Positions 23,488 to 33,089 are shown, counted from the first letter of the stretch. The stretch is DNA of 64,000 nt from DASRJG01 sp032124015 (GCA_032124015.1 JAQBEH010000020.1:14546-78545); one strand, 5' to 3'. Program-made: numbers and translations. Notes: generated by a model not told the origin, from the sequence alone.

Positions 23488-26042
23488 CCGCCCGCTCGCG
23501 GCCCTTCGACGAGCCTACGACACATCTCGGCCTGCCTGCGCCACGCGGCTTCCCCCGCGGGGTCCGCGCGCAGGGCGTCGAGTTGAGGTTCGTCGCATCC
23601 CAACCGGTAGAGGCCAAAGCGCGTTGCGCGAGTCGCCAAGGCGGCCTCGCGCGAGCGCTCCGCGTCCTTGTCGATCCCCGCGCGCACGTACAAAAGGTGA
23701 GCGTCGCGCTCTAAAGCGACCGCGGATCGAAGCGCCGGATCGGCGTCGTTTCCGAGGAGTTCGTCGATGGATCCTGGTGGCTGTGCGAGCAGGGTGGCGA
23801 TCTCGCCATCCGACATCGTGCGGCCGTACCGGCGGAAGAACTCGATCCAGGGCCGGTCGTCGGTGATGAGGTCGGCGCCGGCGGACCAACGCGCAACCCC
23901 GGCACGATCGAGGAGGTAGGTCCCGAGAAGAGCTTCCGGGGTTTCGAAGTAGGCGTCGTCGAGGCTCGCTTTGGTCGTCGAAGATGCGTAGGCCGCCCGC
24001 AGGCTCGAGAGGTTCAGGCGCAGCGGTTGATCGGAGCCGATGAGAACCGCGTCGCGGATCGACGGCATCCAGAGTTGAACGTAAGGGAAGGCCTCGACGA
24101 ACGTCCGGGCCGTCGCCTTCGCCGAAGCGAGGCTCTGCGCGTGAAGGGGGAGCCACTGGGCCACCACACCTCCCGAAGCCAGGCGCGCGCGGCACAACCG
24201 GTAGAAGTCGAGCGTGTAGAGGTGAACCGATCCCGCCACGATCGGCGGGGGCGGCTCGAGCGTGATCACTCCGTAACGCCGGTCGGACAGCGCGAGGACG
24301 TGCCGTCCGTCCGCGTTCATGATCCGCACCTTGGGGTCACGATAGGCGGCCCGGTTCTCCCGGTCGAAGATGGGAAGCGCCGCGAGCACCGATTCGCTGA
24401 GATCGATCGCATCGATCGCGGTGACGGACTCGTGCGAGGCGAGCGCGGAGAGGGTGATCCCGGTCCCCACGCAGATGACGAGTCCGCGCGTCGGCGTGGG
24501 AGCGAACAGGGCGGGGAGGTGGCCTTCGGCCGCCATGTACCGCCAGACGGGCTTCACCGTCGCCGTCATCGCGATTCCGTTGACGAGCACGCTCTTGGCG
24601 TCGGGATCGCGGAAGCCGTACTCGCGACGCACGACCGCAACGGTGTCGGTTGCACCTTCCCGGTAGAACAGCGTTTCGCCGGTCGTTGCTTTCGATCGGC
24701 CGGTGCGGGAAAACGCCTCGATGTAGGGACGCGGTGGGAAAAAGACAACGAGTCCACTCGCCGCGACGATCGCGACGGCCGCCCACCCCCTCGCCGTGCG
24801 TCCCCACGCGAGGATGGCGGCGATCGCGCCGGCGCTTGCGCCGAGCGTTGCGAGAAGGGCCAAGGAGCGAGACGCGCCCAACGCCGGGAGCAGCACGAGG
24901 CCGGAAACGAGGGCCCCCGCAATCGCCCCAGCGGTGTTGGCCGCGTAAACCGTTCCAACGGCGCTTCCGGCGCTCCCGGCGGCTCCGGAGAACACGCGGA
25001 TCGCGAGGGGAAGGGCCATGCCGCAAAGGATCGTCGGAGGGAGAACAACCGGCCCGGCGTGGAGCACTCCACTCCACAGGAGCGCCGAAAAGCCACCTCC
25101 CTCGGACGGCGCGGTCAAAATACCGGGGAGCCAGACGACGCTCGCCGCGACGAACGCCCCCGAGGCGAGTTGCACGACGGCGAGCGCCTTCAACGCGTCT
25201 TGGATGCGGCTTTCGAACCGGGCGAGAACCAGGGCCCCGATCACGAGCCCGACGAGAAAAAGCGAGAGCATGAGACTGAACGAGTAGGCGTAGGAGCGGA
25301 GCGGGAGCACGAGGAGTCGCGTCCAAACCACCTCGTAGCCGAGCGCCGCGGCGCCACCGAGGGCGGCGATCGCGGCGACGATCGCACCCTTTGCGGGGTG
25401 CCGATCCGGAGTCTCCGATGCGGCCGCCTCGAGGGGCGCGCCGGGTCTCGTCGGGAGTGCCATGGCCACCGCCCCAACGGTAAAGGCGAGGCCAGCGCAC
25501 AGCCAGCCGGTCGCCGAAACGCCGATCGCTTCGAACAAGATGAACCCGGCGAGCGCCGCCCCGAACGCCGCGCCGAGCGTGTTCGCGCCGTACAGCGTGG
25601 CGAGCGGGCCCAAAAGCCGCCCGCCGCCTCGAAGCAAGTGGCGCGTCAGAGCGGGGAGCGTCCCGCCCATCAGAATCGTCGGCGGCAGCAGCAGCACCGC
25701 GGCGATCGCCGCCGCCACCGCGAATCCGGCGGGGCCCGGGCCGGCGGCTCGCACCGGCGAAAGGAGGAGATCCCTGCCGTAGGTCAGAACGGCGACCGCG
25801 ACAATACCCGTGAAGCCGACGCCAAGCTCCAGCACCGCGTAAAGACGTAAGGGGCGCGCCGTTTTGTCCGCCACCCGGCCGAAGATCGCGGCACCCAAGG
25901 AAAGCCCGCCGAGAAACGTCGCGAGGGTCAGAGCCGTCGCGGCGACGTCGCTTCCGACGTAAAGGGCGAGCTGCCGGCGGAAGACGATCTCCAGTCCGAG
26001 CGACGCGAACCCCGAGAGGAAGAACAAGCCAAGAATAATCAC
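23484..26042 (-). CDS. Membrane protein fused to a spermidine-synthase-like domain
   Basis: 852 residues. The N-terminal ~430 residues contain about a dozen hydrophobic helices with MFS-like loops (LALYVGSDVAATALTLATFLG, FGRVADKTARPLRLY). The C-terminal part is a Rossmann methyltransferase/aminopropyltransferase-like domain (LVICVGTGITLSAL, then DAIDLSESVLAALPIF). The usual spermidine-synthase Asp pair after the fold is replaced by LEPPPP, so polyamine synthesis is doubtful. Fused MFS/spermidine-synthase proteins are widespread and uncharacterised. It is divergent from sdhC with an 86-nt gap. Confidence 0.8.
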   Translation of the reverse strand: MIILGLFFLSGFASLGLEIVFRRQLALYVGSDVAATALTLATFLGGLSLGAAIFGRVADKTARPLRLYAVLELGVGFTGIVAVAVLTYGRDLLLSPVRAAGPGPAGFAVAAAIAAVLLLPPTILMGGTLPALTRHLLRGGGRLLGPLATLYGANTLGAAFGAALAGFILFEAIGVSATGWLCAGLAFTVGAVAMALPTRPGAPLEAAASETPDRHPAKGAIVAAIAALGGAAALGYEVVWTRLLVLPLRSYAYSFSLMLSLFLVGLVIGALVLARFESRIQDALKALAVVQLASGAFVAASVVWLPGILTAPSEGGGFSALLWSGVLHAGPVVLPPTILCGMALPLAIRVFSGAAGSAGSAVGTVYAANTAGAIAGALVSGLVLLPALGASRSLALLATLGASAGAIAAILAWGRTARGWAAVAIVAASGLVVFFPPRPYIEAFSRTGRSKATTGETLFYREGATDTVAVVRREYGFRDPDAKSVLVNGIAMTATVKPVWRYMAAEGHLPALFAPTPTRGLVICVGTGITLSALASHESVTAIDAIDLSESVLAALPIFDRENRAAYRDPKVRIMNADGRHVLALSDRRYGVITLEPPPPIVAGSVHLYTLDFYRLCRARLASGGVVAQWLPLHAQSLASAKATARTFVEAFPYVQLWMPSIRDAVLIGSDQPLRLNLSSLRAAYASSTTKASLDDAYFETPEALLGTYLLDRAGVARWSAGADLITDDRPWIEFFRRYGRTMSDGEIATLLAQPPGSIDELLGNDADPALRSAVALERDAHLLYVRAGIDKDAERSREAALATRATRFGLYRLGCDEPQLDALRADPAGEAAWRRQAEMCRRLVEGPRAGG

Positions 26043-26128
26043 TGGGCGATTGTAAGCGTCTGGCGTGTTTTCGCCCGAATCCGTTTATCCTTCGCCCGCC
26101 TCCGAAAGTGAGAGAGGCGGGGGAGCCG

Positions 26129-26932
26129 ATGGCGCGTCTCGAGGTCCCGCTGCAAACGATCGGGTTCATGGAAACAAGGCGCCGCGACCGCTGGTGGGTC
26201 CAGCCCTCGGTGGTCTTCACGATCCTGTCGAGCTTCTTGGTCTACGCGACGTGGGCCGCGTTCCAAAACGGGCACTACCACTTCGGAAACTACCTCTCGC
26301 CGCTCTATTCGCCCGAAATCTGGGGTGGATCCAAGCACGCACTCTTAGGCGGCAAGCCGGGATGGTGGCCCCCATGGCTCCCATTTTCTCCCGCCCTCAT
26401 CATCCTTCCGTTCCCCGCACTGTTTCGATTCACTTGCTACTACTACCGGGGCGCCTACTACAAGTCGATGTGGGCCGACCCGCCGGCCTGCACCGTCGGC
26501 GAGCCCCGATCGAGCTACTGGGGCGAGAACCGTTTCCCGCTGATCCTGCAAAACGCCCACCGCTATTTCCTCTACGCGACGATGCCTCTTCTCATGTTCC
26601 TCGCCCATGACGCGTACCACGCGTTCTGGTTTTTCGACCCGGCAACCGGCCAGGAGCGGTTCGGCATCGGCGTGGGATCGATCGTCCTGACAGCCAACGT
26701 CGTTCTCCTTTCGGGGTATTCGTTCGGGTGCCACTCGTTCCGCCATCGCATCGGCGGCCACTTCGACACCCTTTCGCGCCACCCCATACGATCCCGGCTC
26801 TACGACTGCGCGAGTTGCCTGAACCGGGGGCACATGCGATGGGCTTGGCTCAGTTTGTTCATCGTGGCGTTTTCCGACATCTACGTCCGCATGTGCTCGA
26901 TGGGGATCTGGACGGACTGGAGACTCTTCTGA
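26129..26932 (+). CDS. sdhC: Succinate dehydrogenase membrane anchor (five-helix type)
   Basis: 267 residues from ATG 26129 (GGGGGAG upstream; GTG 26108 is also in frame). Five hydrophobic helices are visible, near residues 25-45, 87-107, 140-165, 180-205 and 240-262, with histidines in NAHRYFLYA and FLAHDAYHAF that could ligate heme. It resembles the large single-subunit anchors of the mycobacterial Sdh1 type rather than paired SdhC/SdhD. It tethers SdhAB and passes electrons to quinone. The stop overlaps the sdhA ATG by one base. Confidence 0.8.
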   Translation: MARLEVPLQTIGFMETRRRDRWWVQPSVVFTILSSFLVYATWAAFQNGHYHFGNYLSPLYSPEIWGGSKHALLGGKPGWWPPWLPFSPALIILPFPALFRFTCYYYRGAYYKSMWADPPACTVGEPRSSYWGENRFPLILQNAHRYFLYATMPLLMFLAHDAYHAFWFFDPATGQERFGIGVGSIVLTANVVLLSGYSFGCHSFRHRIGGHFDTLSRHPIRSRLYDCASCLNRGHMRWAWLSLFIVAFSDIYVRMCSMGIWTDWRLF

Positions 26933-28746
26933 TGGCGGACTACCCCACCGAAAAGCACGACGTCCTCGTCATCGGCGCCGGCGGCGCGGGCTTGCGCGCG
27001 GCGATCGCGGCCGCAGAGGCCGGGGCCTCGGTCGGCCTCATCTGCAAATCGCTCCTCGGGAAGGCGCACACCGTCATGGCGGAAGGCGGCGTCGCGGCAG
27101 CGTTGGGAAACGTCGACGACCGCGACAACTGGAAGGTCCACTTCGCGGACACGATGCGCGGCGGCCAGTACGTCAACAACTGGCGGATGGCCGAGCTGCA
27201 CGCACAAGAAGCGCCCGAGCGCGTCCGCGAGCTCGAGGCGTGGGGCGCGGTGTTCGACCGCACGGCGGACGGCCGCATCCTGCAGCGGAATTTCGGCGGC
27301 CATCGCTACCCGCGGCTGGCACACGTGGGCGACCGGACCGGACTCGAGATGATCCGCACGCTGCAGGATCATGCGATCCACCTCGGGATCCGTGTCTACA
27401 TGGAGCACACGATCACCGCGCTTATGAAAAACGGCGATCGCATCGCCGGTGCGTTCGGCTACGACCGCGAGCGTGGCTACCTTCGCGTGTACGCTGCTCC
27501 AGCGATCGTCCTTGCGACCGGCGGTGTCGGACGGGCCTACACGATCACCAGCAACAGCTGGGAGTACACCGGGGACGGGCACGCGCTCGCGTACCACGCC
27601 GGTGCCGACCTCATGGACCTGGAGTTCGTCCAGTTTCATCCCACCGGCATGGTCTGGCCCCCGAGCGTCCGCGGGATCCTCGTTACGGAAGGCGTGCGTG
27701 GGGAGGGAGGCGTTCTCCTCAACAAAGAGGGGCGCCGTTTCCTGTTCGACGACATCCCCGAAAACTATCGAGGCCAGACCGCGGACAACGAAGAGGAGGG
27801 CTGGCGATACACGCAGGGGGACAAGAACGCGAGGCGCCCCCCGGAACTTCTGACTCGCGACCACGTGGCCCGCTGCATCATGCGCGAGGTCCGGGCCGGG
27901 CGGGGAAGCCCGCACGGCGGCGTTTATCTCGACATCGCCTGGATCGCGAAGCGGCTCCCGAAGGCCGCGGAGCACATCAAAAAGAAACTCCCGAGTATGT
28001 ACCACCAGTTCAAGCAACTGGCCGGGATCGACATCACGAAAGAGCCGATGGAGGTGGGCCCGACGACGCACTACATCATGGGCGGGATCAGGGTGAACGG
28101 CGACACGCAGATGTCGACGGTGCCGGGCCTATTCGCTGCCGGAGAATGCGCGGCCGGCCTCCACGGCGCCAACCGGTTGGGGGGCAATTCTCTGTCGGAC
28201 CTCCTCGTGTTCGGCAAGCGCGCGGGCGAGCATGCCGCCGCGTTCGCGAAACACCACGAAGCCCGAAGCGTGAACGACAGCGAGATCGACGCCGCGGCCG
28301 ACGCGCTGCTCGCCCCGTTCCAGCGCGGCGACGCGGGGGAGGCGCCGTATCGCATCCAGCACGAGTTGCAGGGCCTCATGCAGGACAAGGTGGGGATCGT
28401 GCGGCGCGAGGCCGAAATGGAAGAGGCGCTCGCGGGAATCGAGAAACTCGCGATCCGGGCCGCGGCCGTCGGGGCGGCCGGGAACCGCGAGTACAACCCC
28501 GGCTGGCACACGGCCATCGACCTCGGCTCGATGCTCACCTGTGCTGCGGCCATCACGCGCTCGGCATTGACGCGAAAGGAGAGCCGGGGCGGCCACTTCC
28601 GCGACGATCATCCAGACAAAGTGGCGGAATTCGGCACGTTCAACACTGTCTGCCGCAAGGGGCCCGACGGGCGCCTTGCCGTCGTTCGCGAGCCGATCCC
28701 GGAAATGCGCTCCGATCTCAAACGGATCATCGAGGAGAACGCGTGA
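26932..28746 (+). CDS. sdhA: Succinate dehydrogenase flavoprotein subunit
   Basis: 604 residues. FAD-binding motif VLVIGAGGAGLRAAIAAAEAG, covalent-flavin His region KAHTVMAEGGVAAALGN, catalytic region QFHPTGM and EGVRGEGGVLLN, and the C-terminal HGANRLGGNSLSDLLVFGKRAG. It oxidises succinate to fumarate in the TCA cycle. It overlaps sdhB by four bases. The AEGG variant (rather than AAQGG) is typical of non-proteobacterial Sdh/Frd types. Confidence 0.96.
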   Translation: MADYPTEKHDVLVIGAGGAGLRAAIAAAEAGASVGLICKSLLGKAHTVMAEGGVAAALGNVDDRDNWKVHFADTMRGGQYVNNWRMAELHAQEAPERVRELEAWGAVFDRTADGRILQRNFGGHRYPRLAHVGDRTGLEMIRTLQDHAIHLGIRVYMEHTITALMKNGDRIAGAFGYDRERGYLRVYAAPAIVLATGGVGRAYTITSNSWEYTGDGHALAYHAGADLMDLEFVQFHPTGMVWPPSVRGILVTEGVRGEGGVLLNKEGRRFLFDDIPENYRGQTADNEEEGWRYTQGDKNARRPPELLTRDHVARCIMREVRAGRGSPHGGVYLDIAWIAKRLPKAAEHIKKKLPSMYHQFKQLAGIDITKEPMEVGPTTHYIMGGIRVNGDTQMSTVPGLFAAGECAAGLHGANRLGGNSLSDLLVFGKRAGEHAAAFAKHHEARSVNDSEIDAAADALLAPFQRGDAGEAPYRIQHELQGLMQDKVGIVRREAEMEEALAGIEKLAIRAAAVGAAGNREYNPGWHTAIDLGSMLTCAAAITRSALTRKESRGGHFRDDHPDKVAEFGTFNTVCRKGPDGRLAVVREPIPEMRSDLKRIIEENA

Positions 28747-29486
28747 AGCCCGAGGCCACTTTCGGTGTTTGGCGCGGCGATCGCCAAGGCGGCGCCTTCG
28801 TGAACTACACCACGCCGATCGAGGAGGGCATGGTCGTACTCGATGCGATCCATGCGATCCAGGCCGATCAGGCCAACGATCTCGCGGTGAGGTGGAACTG
28901 CAAGGCCGGCAAATGCGGTTCCTGCTCGGCCGAGATCAACGGTATGCCGAAGCTCATGTGCATGACCCGACTCTCCGATCTACCGCTGTCATCTCCTGTA
29001 ACGGTGGAGCCGATGCGCGCTTTTCCGCCCGTTCGCGACCTCGTGACCGACGTCTCCTGGAACTTCGAAGCCAAAAAGACAATCCCGAAGTTCAAGCCCC
29101 GCGCCCCCGACGCCGCGGATGGCACCTGGCGCATGCAGCAGGAAGACATCGAGCGAGTTCAAGAGTTTCGCAAGTGCATCGAGTGCTTCCTCTGCCAGGA
29201 CGTGTGCCACGTCCTGCGCGAGCACCAAGAACACTCGCGGTTCGTGGGGCCGCGCCTTCTGGTCTACACGGCGGCCCTCGAAATGCACCCCTTGGATGTC
29301 GGCGACCGAACCGACGGTGTGAAGCGCCTCCACGGTATCGGCTATTGCAACATCACGAAATGCTGCACGAACGTCTGTCCCGAGAACATCGCCATTACGG
29401 ACAACGCCATTATTCCGCTCAAGGAGCGGGTCGCCGACCGGTTCTACGATCCGTTGGGCCGGTTGTTCCGCCTGCTCCAGTGGTGA
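28743..29486 (+). CDS. sdhB: Succinate dehydrogenase iron-sulfur subunit
   Basis: 247 residues, GTG start 28743 inside the sdhA stop. The N-terminal ferredoxin domain holds a [2Fe-2S] cluster (CKAGKCGSC...LMC). The C-terminal domain has CIECFLCQDVCH and CNITKCCTNVCPE for [4Fe-4S] and [3Fe-4S] clusters. It relays electrons from SdhA to quinone at the anchor encoded by the first gene of the operon. Confidence 0.95.
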   Translation: MKPEATFGVWRGDRQGGAFVNYTTPIEEGMVVLDAIHAIQADQANDLAVRWNCKAGKCGSCSAEINGMPKLMCMTRLSDLPLSSPVTVEPMRAFPPVRDLVTDVSWNFEAKKTIPKFKPRAPDAADGTWRMQQEDIERVQEFRKCIECFLCQDVCHVLREHQEHSRFVGPRLLVYTAALEMHPLDVGDRTDGVKRLHGIGYCNITKCCTNVCPENIAITDNAIIPLKERVADRFYDPLGRLFRLLQW

Positions 29487-29494
29487 GGTGATCC

Positions 29495-30004
29495 ATGGTA
29501 GAGACCTTCACGTTGAAACCGATCTCGCGGGAAGCGGTCCCGGCCGCCCTCGAGAAAGCCCACCGGTACCGCCTCCTCAACCAGCCGGTTCAGGCCGAAA
29601 GCATCTGCCTCGACATCCTCGCCGTAGACCCGGACAACGCCGAGGCCCTCGTGGCGCTGTTCCTTACGCTGACCGATCAGTTCCCAAGGCACATCCAGCC
29701 GGCGTTCGACCGCGCCCGCGCCTTGCTCTCGCGACTGCCCGACGCGTACTCGCGCGCCTACTACGAGGGGATCCTCTGCGAACGGCGGGGGAAAGCCCAC
29801 TTCCGCTCGGGGAACCCCATGGCGGGAACGATGGCGTTCGAGTGGCTGGAAAGGGCGATGGGTTTCTACGAACGGGCCGAGGCGGTGCGCCCCCCCGAAG
29901 ACGACGACGCGGTCTTGCGCTGGAACAGTTGCGCTCGCATGCGGATGGCCAACGACAACATTCGCCCGCCGGTCGACGACAGGTCGGAGTCCATGCTCGA
30001 GTAA
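29495..30004 (+). CDS. Small TPR-like protein downstream of sdhB
   Basis: 169 residues, unknown function. Residues ~15-60 read as a TPR-like helical hairpin (ALEKAHRYRLLNQPVQAESICLDI..DPDNAEAL), and a second helical repeat follows (YSRAYYEGILCERRGKAHFRSG). No signal peptide. It starts eight bases after sdhB, so it is probably co-transcribed; an assembly or regulatory role for Sdh is a guess from position. The palindromic element follows its stop. Confidence 0.65.
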   Translation: MVETFTLKPISREAVPAALEKAHRYRLLNQPVQAESICLDILAVDPDNAEALVALFLTLTDQFPRHIQPAFDRARALLSRLPDAYSRAYYEGILCERRGKAHFRSGNPMAGTMAFEWLERAMGFYERAEAVRPPEDDDAVLRWNSCARMRMANDNIRPPVDDRSESMLE

Positions 30005-30006
30005 TT

Positions 30007-30076
30007 GGGGACATTCTTCTTTTTCGCAACAAAGCTCCCCGGATACCGCTTTGTTGCGAAAAATAAGAATGTCCCC
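30007..30076. repeat. 28-bp near-perfect palindromic element (REP/REPIN-like or bidirectional terminator)
   Basis: Left arm 30007-30034 and right arm 30049-30076 are inverted copies, 27 of 28 bases matching, with a 14-nt loop (30035-30048). The outer ends are GGGGACATTCTT and its complement, reminiscent of palindromic repeats associated with REP-type (RAYT) transposases. It lies exactly between convergent genes and abuts the stop codon of the minus-strand gene, so it may also terminate both transcripts. Confidence 0.85.
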
Positions 30077-31720
30077 TCATTCACCGTCGGGAGGGCCGAG
30101 GAGGACGTACTCGTGGCGGTTGATGCGTCCCTCGGCCAGGACGGACAAGGTATCGATCGGCCGTGCGCCGCGCATGCGATCGTAGCGTTCACGCAGGAGG
30201 ATCGCGTAGCGGGATCGCTCGTTCGTCAGGACGTCGACCAGTTCCTCGTCGGACCAATAGACCGCCGTCTTGCGCAGCGTATAGAACATGAACTGCTCGA
30301 ACTTCGCGTTGTCGACGGCGATGCGCTCGCCCCTGGGCGCCGCGGCGTCCATGCGCTCGCAAAACAGCCGGGCCGATTGCATGCGCGACCACGTGGCGCC
30401 GCCGACGGTGCCGGCGAGGAAGAGCGCCACCAAGGATCCGGCGATGGCGCTCGCGATGGCGGCCTCGCGAAGCCCCCGTCGCAACAGCACGAGGCCGAAG
30501 GAGGCGCCCGCCGCCAACGCGAGCCCCGAAACGACCAGCGCGATCGCGCCGCCGGTCCCCGCGGCTACGGACAAGGCCTCAGGAATCGAAACCACCCCGG
30601 AGGCGAGCGCCACCGGGGCGACCACGCCGAGCACGATTCCAAAAACGGCCATCAGGGCGAAGCCGAACGTGCCGAGGCCAGCCTGCACCACCGCAGCCGC
30701 GATGACCAAAGAGATCGCGGGGAACGCTTCCATCATGTAGACGCCCCGTTTCCCCGACGAGCCCGAAAAAAGGAAAAGGCCGAACAGCGTGAACAAGGCG
30801 GCGGTGCGCGCGGCGATGGTCCCGCGTTCGTCGCTTCCGGAGGCCGGATTTCGGATGATGAACGCGATCGCCGCCGGCAGGAATGCAACCCAGGGGACGA
30901 GGTCGGCGGGCATTTGGTACGAGTAGAACCACCATGGCTGCACCGAGTTCCAGGCGTTCGTGTAGCGGTGAAGGTTCTGATGGATCGTCGCCTCATAGAC
31001 GAAGTCCCATCCGGCCCGCACGCCGAGCCCGTAGATCCAGGCACCGACGATCAGGAACGCCACGCCGACCCCCGGATTCCAGGCGATGCGCAGAAGGGGC
31101 CGGAAGCGCCGTCGCGCGATCGCCTCCGCAACGATCCAGAACACGGGCCAGAGGAGCGCCACGGGTCCCTTCGTGAGAATTCCGAATCCGACGGCCGCCC
31201 AACCCGCCGCGATGCAAAACAGGGGACGCTTCTGCGAGGGCTCGCCGAAAAGGGCTTCGCTCCACAGCGTGATCGCGATGAAGGCGAACGCGGCCATGGT
31301 CATGTCGCACGAGCACCACTGGGCCTTTTGGAAGAACTCGACGCCGGTCAAGGTCACCAGCGCCCCGCCGTAGCCGATCGCATCCGATCCCCACAGTCTG
31401 CGGCCGAGGCGCGCGGTCAGGAGAAGGACGACGAGCGCGGCGATCGCGGACGGCACCCGCGAGGTCGCTTCGTTGACCCGGTCGAACGGGAGCGAGGCGA
31501 TGACGACCGACCAGAACAAGACCGGAGGCTTGTCGACGTTCTTGTCGTCGCCGATGTAGGGGACGACCCACTCGCCCGAGGATTTCATCGACTGCGCCTG
31601 ATGCGCGAAGCGGGATTCGTCCGGAGACATCACCTCGCGGATGGGAAGCGGCACGACGACCAGGAGCGCCCACGCGACGATCAGTCCCGTGCGGGAGAGC
31701 AGGCTCTTTGACAGCATCAT
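30077..31720 (-). CDS. ArnT/PMT-type membrane glycosyltransferase
   Basis: 547 residues from ATG 31720 (a double ATG at 31720/31717). A multi-spanning GT-C enzyme: the first periplasmic loop carries the catalytic acidic motif REVMSPDESRF, typical of ArnT-like transferases that use undecaprenyl-linked sugars, followed by about ten hydrophobic helices. Likely role: adding a sugar to lipid A, a lipid carrier or a protein. Acceptor unknown. It stops at the palindrome and is divergent from the LCAT-like gene. Confidence 0.85.
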   Translation of the reverse strand: MMLSKSLLSRTGLIVAWALLVVVPLPIREVMSPDESRFAHQAQSMKSSGEWVVPYIGDDKNVDKPPVLFWSVVIASLPFDRVNEATSRVPSAIAALVVLLLTARLGRRLWGSDAIGYGGALVTLTGVEFFQKAQWCSCDMTMAAFAFIAITLWSEALFGEPSQKRPLFCIAAGWAAVGFGILTKGPVALLWPVFWIVAEAIARRRFRPLLRIAWNPGVGVAFLIVGAWIYGLGVRAGWDFVYEATIHQNLHRYTNAWNSVQPWWFYSYQMPADLVPWVAFLPAAIAFIIRNPASGSDERGTIAARTAALFTLFGLFLFSGSSGKRGVYMMEAFPAISLVIAAAVVQAGLGTFGFALMAVFGIVLGVVAPVALASGVVSIPEALSVAAGTGGAIALVVSGLALAAGASFGLVLLRRGLREAAIASAIAGSLVALFLAGTVGGATWSRMQSARLFCERMDAAAPRGERIAVDNAKFEQFMFYTLRKTAVYWSDEELVDVLTNERSRYAILLRERYDRMRGARPIDTLSVLAEGRINRHEYVLLGPPDGE

Positions 31721-31741
31721 GGGCGCGGACGCTACCACGTC

Positions 31742-31770
31742 TTGCCTCCCCTTCGGCGCTGGCCTAGACT
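31742..31770 (+). promoter_or_regulatory. Promoter of the LCAT-like gene
   Basis: TTGCCT (31742-31747), a 17-nt spacer and TAGACT (31765-31770). The ATG is 11 nt after the -10 element, leaving about 5 nt of leader, so translation may be leaderless. Confidence 0.5.
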
Positions 31771-31781
31771 CGTGCCTCCCT

Positions 31782-33089
31782 ATGATCCTCGCGCCAAAGA
31801 AGCCGATCCGCCCCGCCCGCACCGTCCTCGCGCTCGTTGTCTTTTGTGCGTTGTTCCTGGTCGCTTCCGCGCTCCAAGCCGCCGAGCTCCGTGCCCCGGT
31901 CGTGGTCGTCCCCGGCGCGCCGGGGACCGAGCTCGTGGACGCCGTGTCGGGGAAGCTGGTCTGGCCCAACGCCTGGCTGATGACGATTCCCGGCGGAACC
32001 GACTGCCTCGCCCTTCCCCTCGACGATCCGGAGAGCGCGCCGGTCGTGACCGGCGGCCTCGTTCGCGCCGTGCGCGTCGCGGGGATGAAGTTCCCCGTCC
32101 GCGTTTACGGCGGGCTAGAAAAGAAGCTCAAAGCCCTCGACTACCACGCGGGGGATTGGAACGCTCCCACCGGTGAAGGCGAGTACTTTTACTTTCCCTA
32201 CGACTGGCGCCAGAGCGTCGAGACGAGCGGGCGCCGGTTGTCCATCGCGCTTGCGGAGCTGTACCGGAAGAGCCCGGAGGGCACGCCGCCCGCGATCGTG
32301 CTCGGTCACTCTTTGGGGGGCCTGGTCGCCCGCTACGCGCTGATGTACGGCGACGTCGCCTTGGGTCGGGAGGGACCGCTACCGCCCGTGACCTGGGCCG
32401 GAGACCAGCAGATCGGGACGCTCTTCCTCGTCGCGACGCCGAACGAGGGGACGTTCATCGCGCTCAAGCGGCTCGAGAAGGGGATCTACTACAGCAGCAG
32501 CGGTCGGCGTGGCGCCTTTTCGAAGGAGACCCTTTTCTCCTTCCCCGCGGTGTTCGACGTCATCCCGGCGGACCTCCCCCCGCTCGTCGACAGGGAAGGA
32601 CGCGACCTTCCGTTCCGTCTCGACGATCCCGACGATTGGGAGCGTCTCGGCTGGTCGGTCGTCGACGATCCCGACGACGCTTCGGCGATACCGCACGACG
32701 TGCTTCGGGCGCACCTCGCGCGGGAGTTGGCGCGAAGCGCGCGCCTCCGGACAGCGCTGGATCAACGTGCGGATACTCCCAATCCGGCGACGGTTTACGG
32801 CGTTGCGGGGCTGTCGAGGAGCGTCCAGCGCACCGCCTTGGTGACGAAGAAGAAGGGCAAGATGAAGGTTCGCTTCGATCCGCCCCCGGGGACCGGAGCG
32901 ATCCTGAAGCCGATCCTGTTCGAACCGGGAGACTCGATGGTTGCGACCCGATCGCTTACCGCTGAGGGCTCGTCGCACGATCCGACGGGCAGCCTCTGCT
33001 TCGCGGGCGTCGTGCGCTCCAAGCGATCCCATCACGCGCTGCTGTCCAGCCCCGAGATGCTCGCCGCTCTGGTCGAAGCCCTCAAGTAG
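31782..33089 (+). CDS. LCAT/PDAT-like alpha/beta hydrolase, secreted
   Basis: 435 residues with an N-terminal hydrophobic signal (VLALVVFCALFLVASALQA). The alpha/beta-hydrolase core has the opening VVVVPGAPGTEL, the nucleophile elbow GHSLGGLVARYAL, and a late His in SHHALLSSPEM, resembling lecithin:cholesterol acyltransferase or phospholipid:diacylglycerol acyltransferase. Probably acts on lipids in the periplasm or outer membrane. It overlaps the ABC ATPase gene by one base, so it is likely co-translated with a lipid or lipoprotein exporter. Confidence 0.75.
   Translation: MILAPKKPIRPARTVLALVVFCALFLVASALQAAELRAPVVVVPGAPGTELVDAVSGKLVWPNAWLMTIPGGTDCLALPLDDPESAPVVTGGLVRAVRVAGMKFPVRVYGGLEKKLKALDYHAGDWNAPTGEGEYFYFPYDWRQSVETSGRRLSIALAELYRKSPEGTPPAIVLGHSLGGLVARYALMYGDVALGREGPLPPVTWAGDQQIGTLFLVATPNEGTFIALKRLEKGIYYSSSGRRGAFSKETLFSFPAVFDVIPADLPPLVDREGRDLPFRLDDPDDWERLGWSVVDDPDDASAIPHDVLRAHLARELARSARLRTALDQRADTPNPATVYGVAGLSRSVQRTALVTKKKGKMKVRFDPPPGTGAILKPILFEPGDSMVATRSLTAEGSSHDPTGSLCFAGVVRSKRSHHALLSSPEMLAALVEALK

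Noticed and set aside
24027..25850. 607-residue open frame on the plus strand
   Set aside because: Antisense to the membrane-fused spermidine-synthase-like gene; charged repetitive composition without domains.
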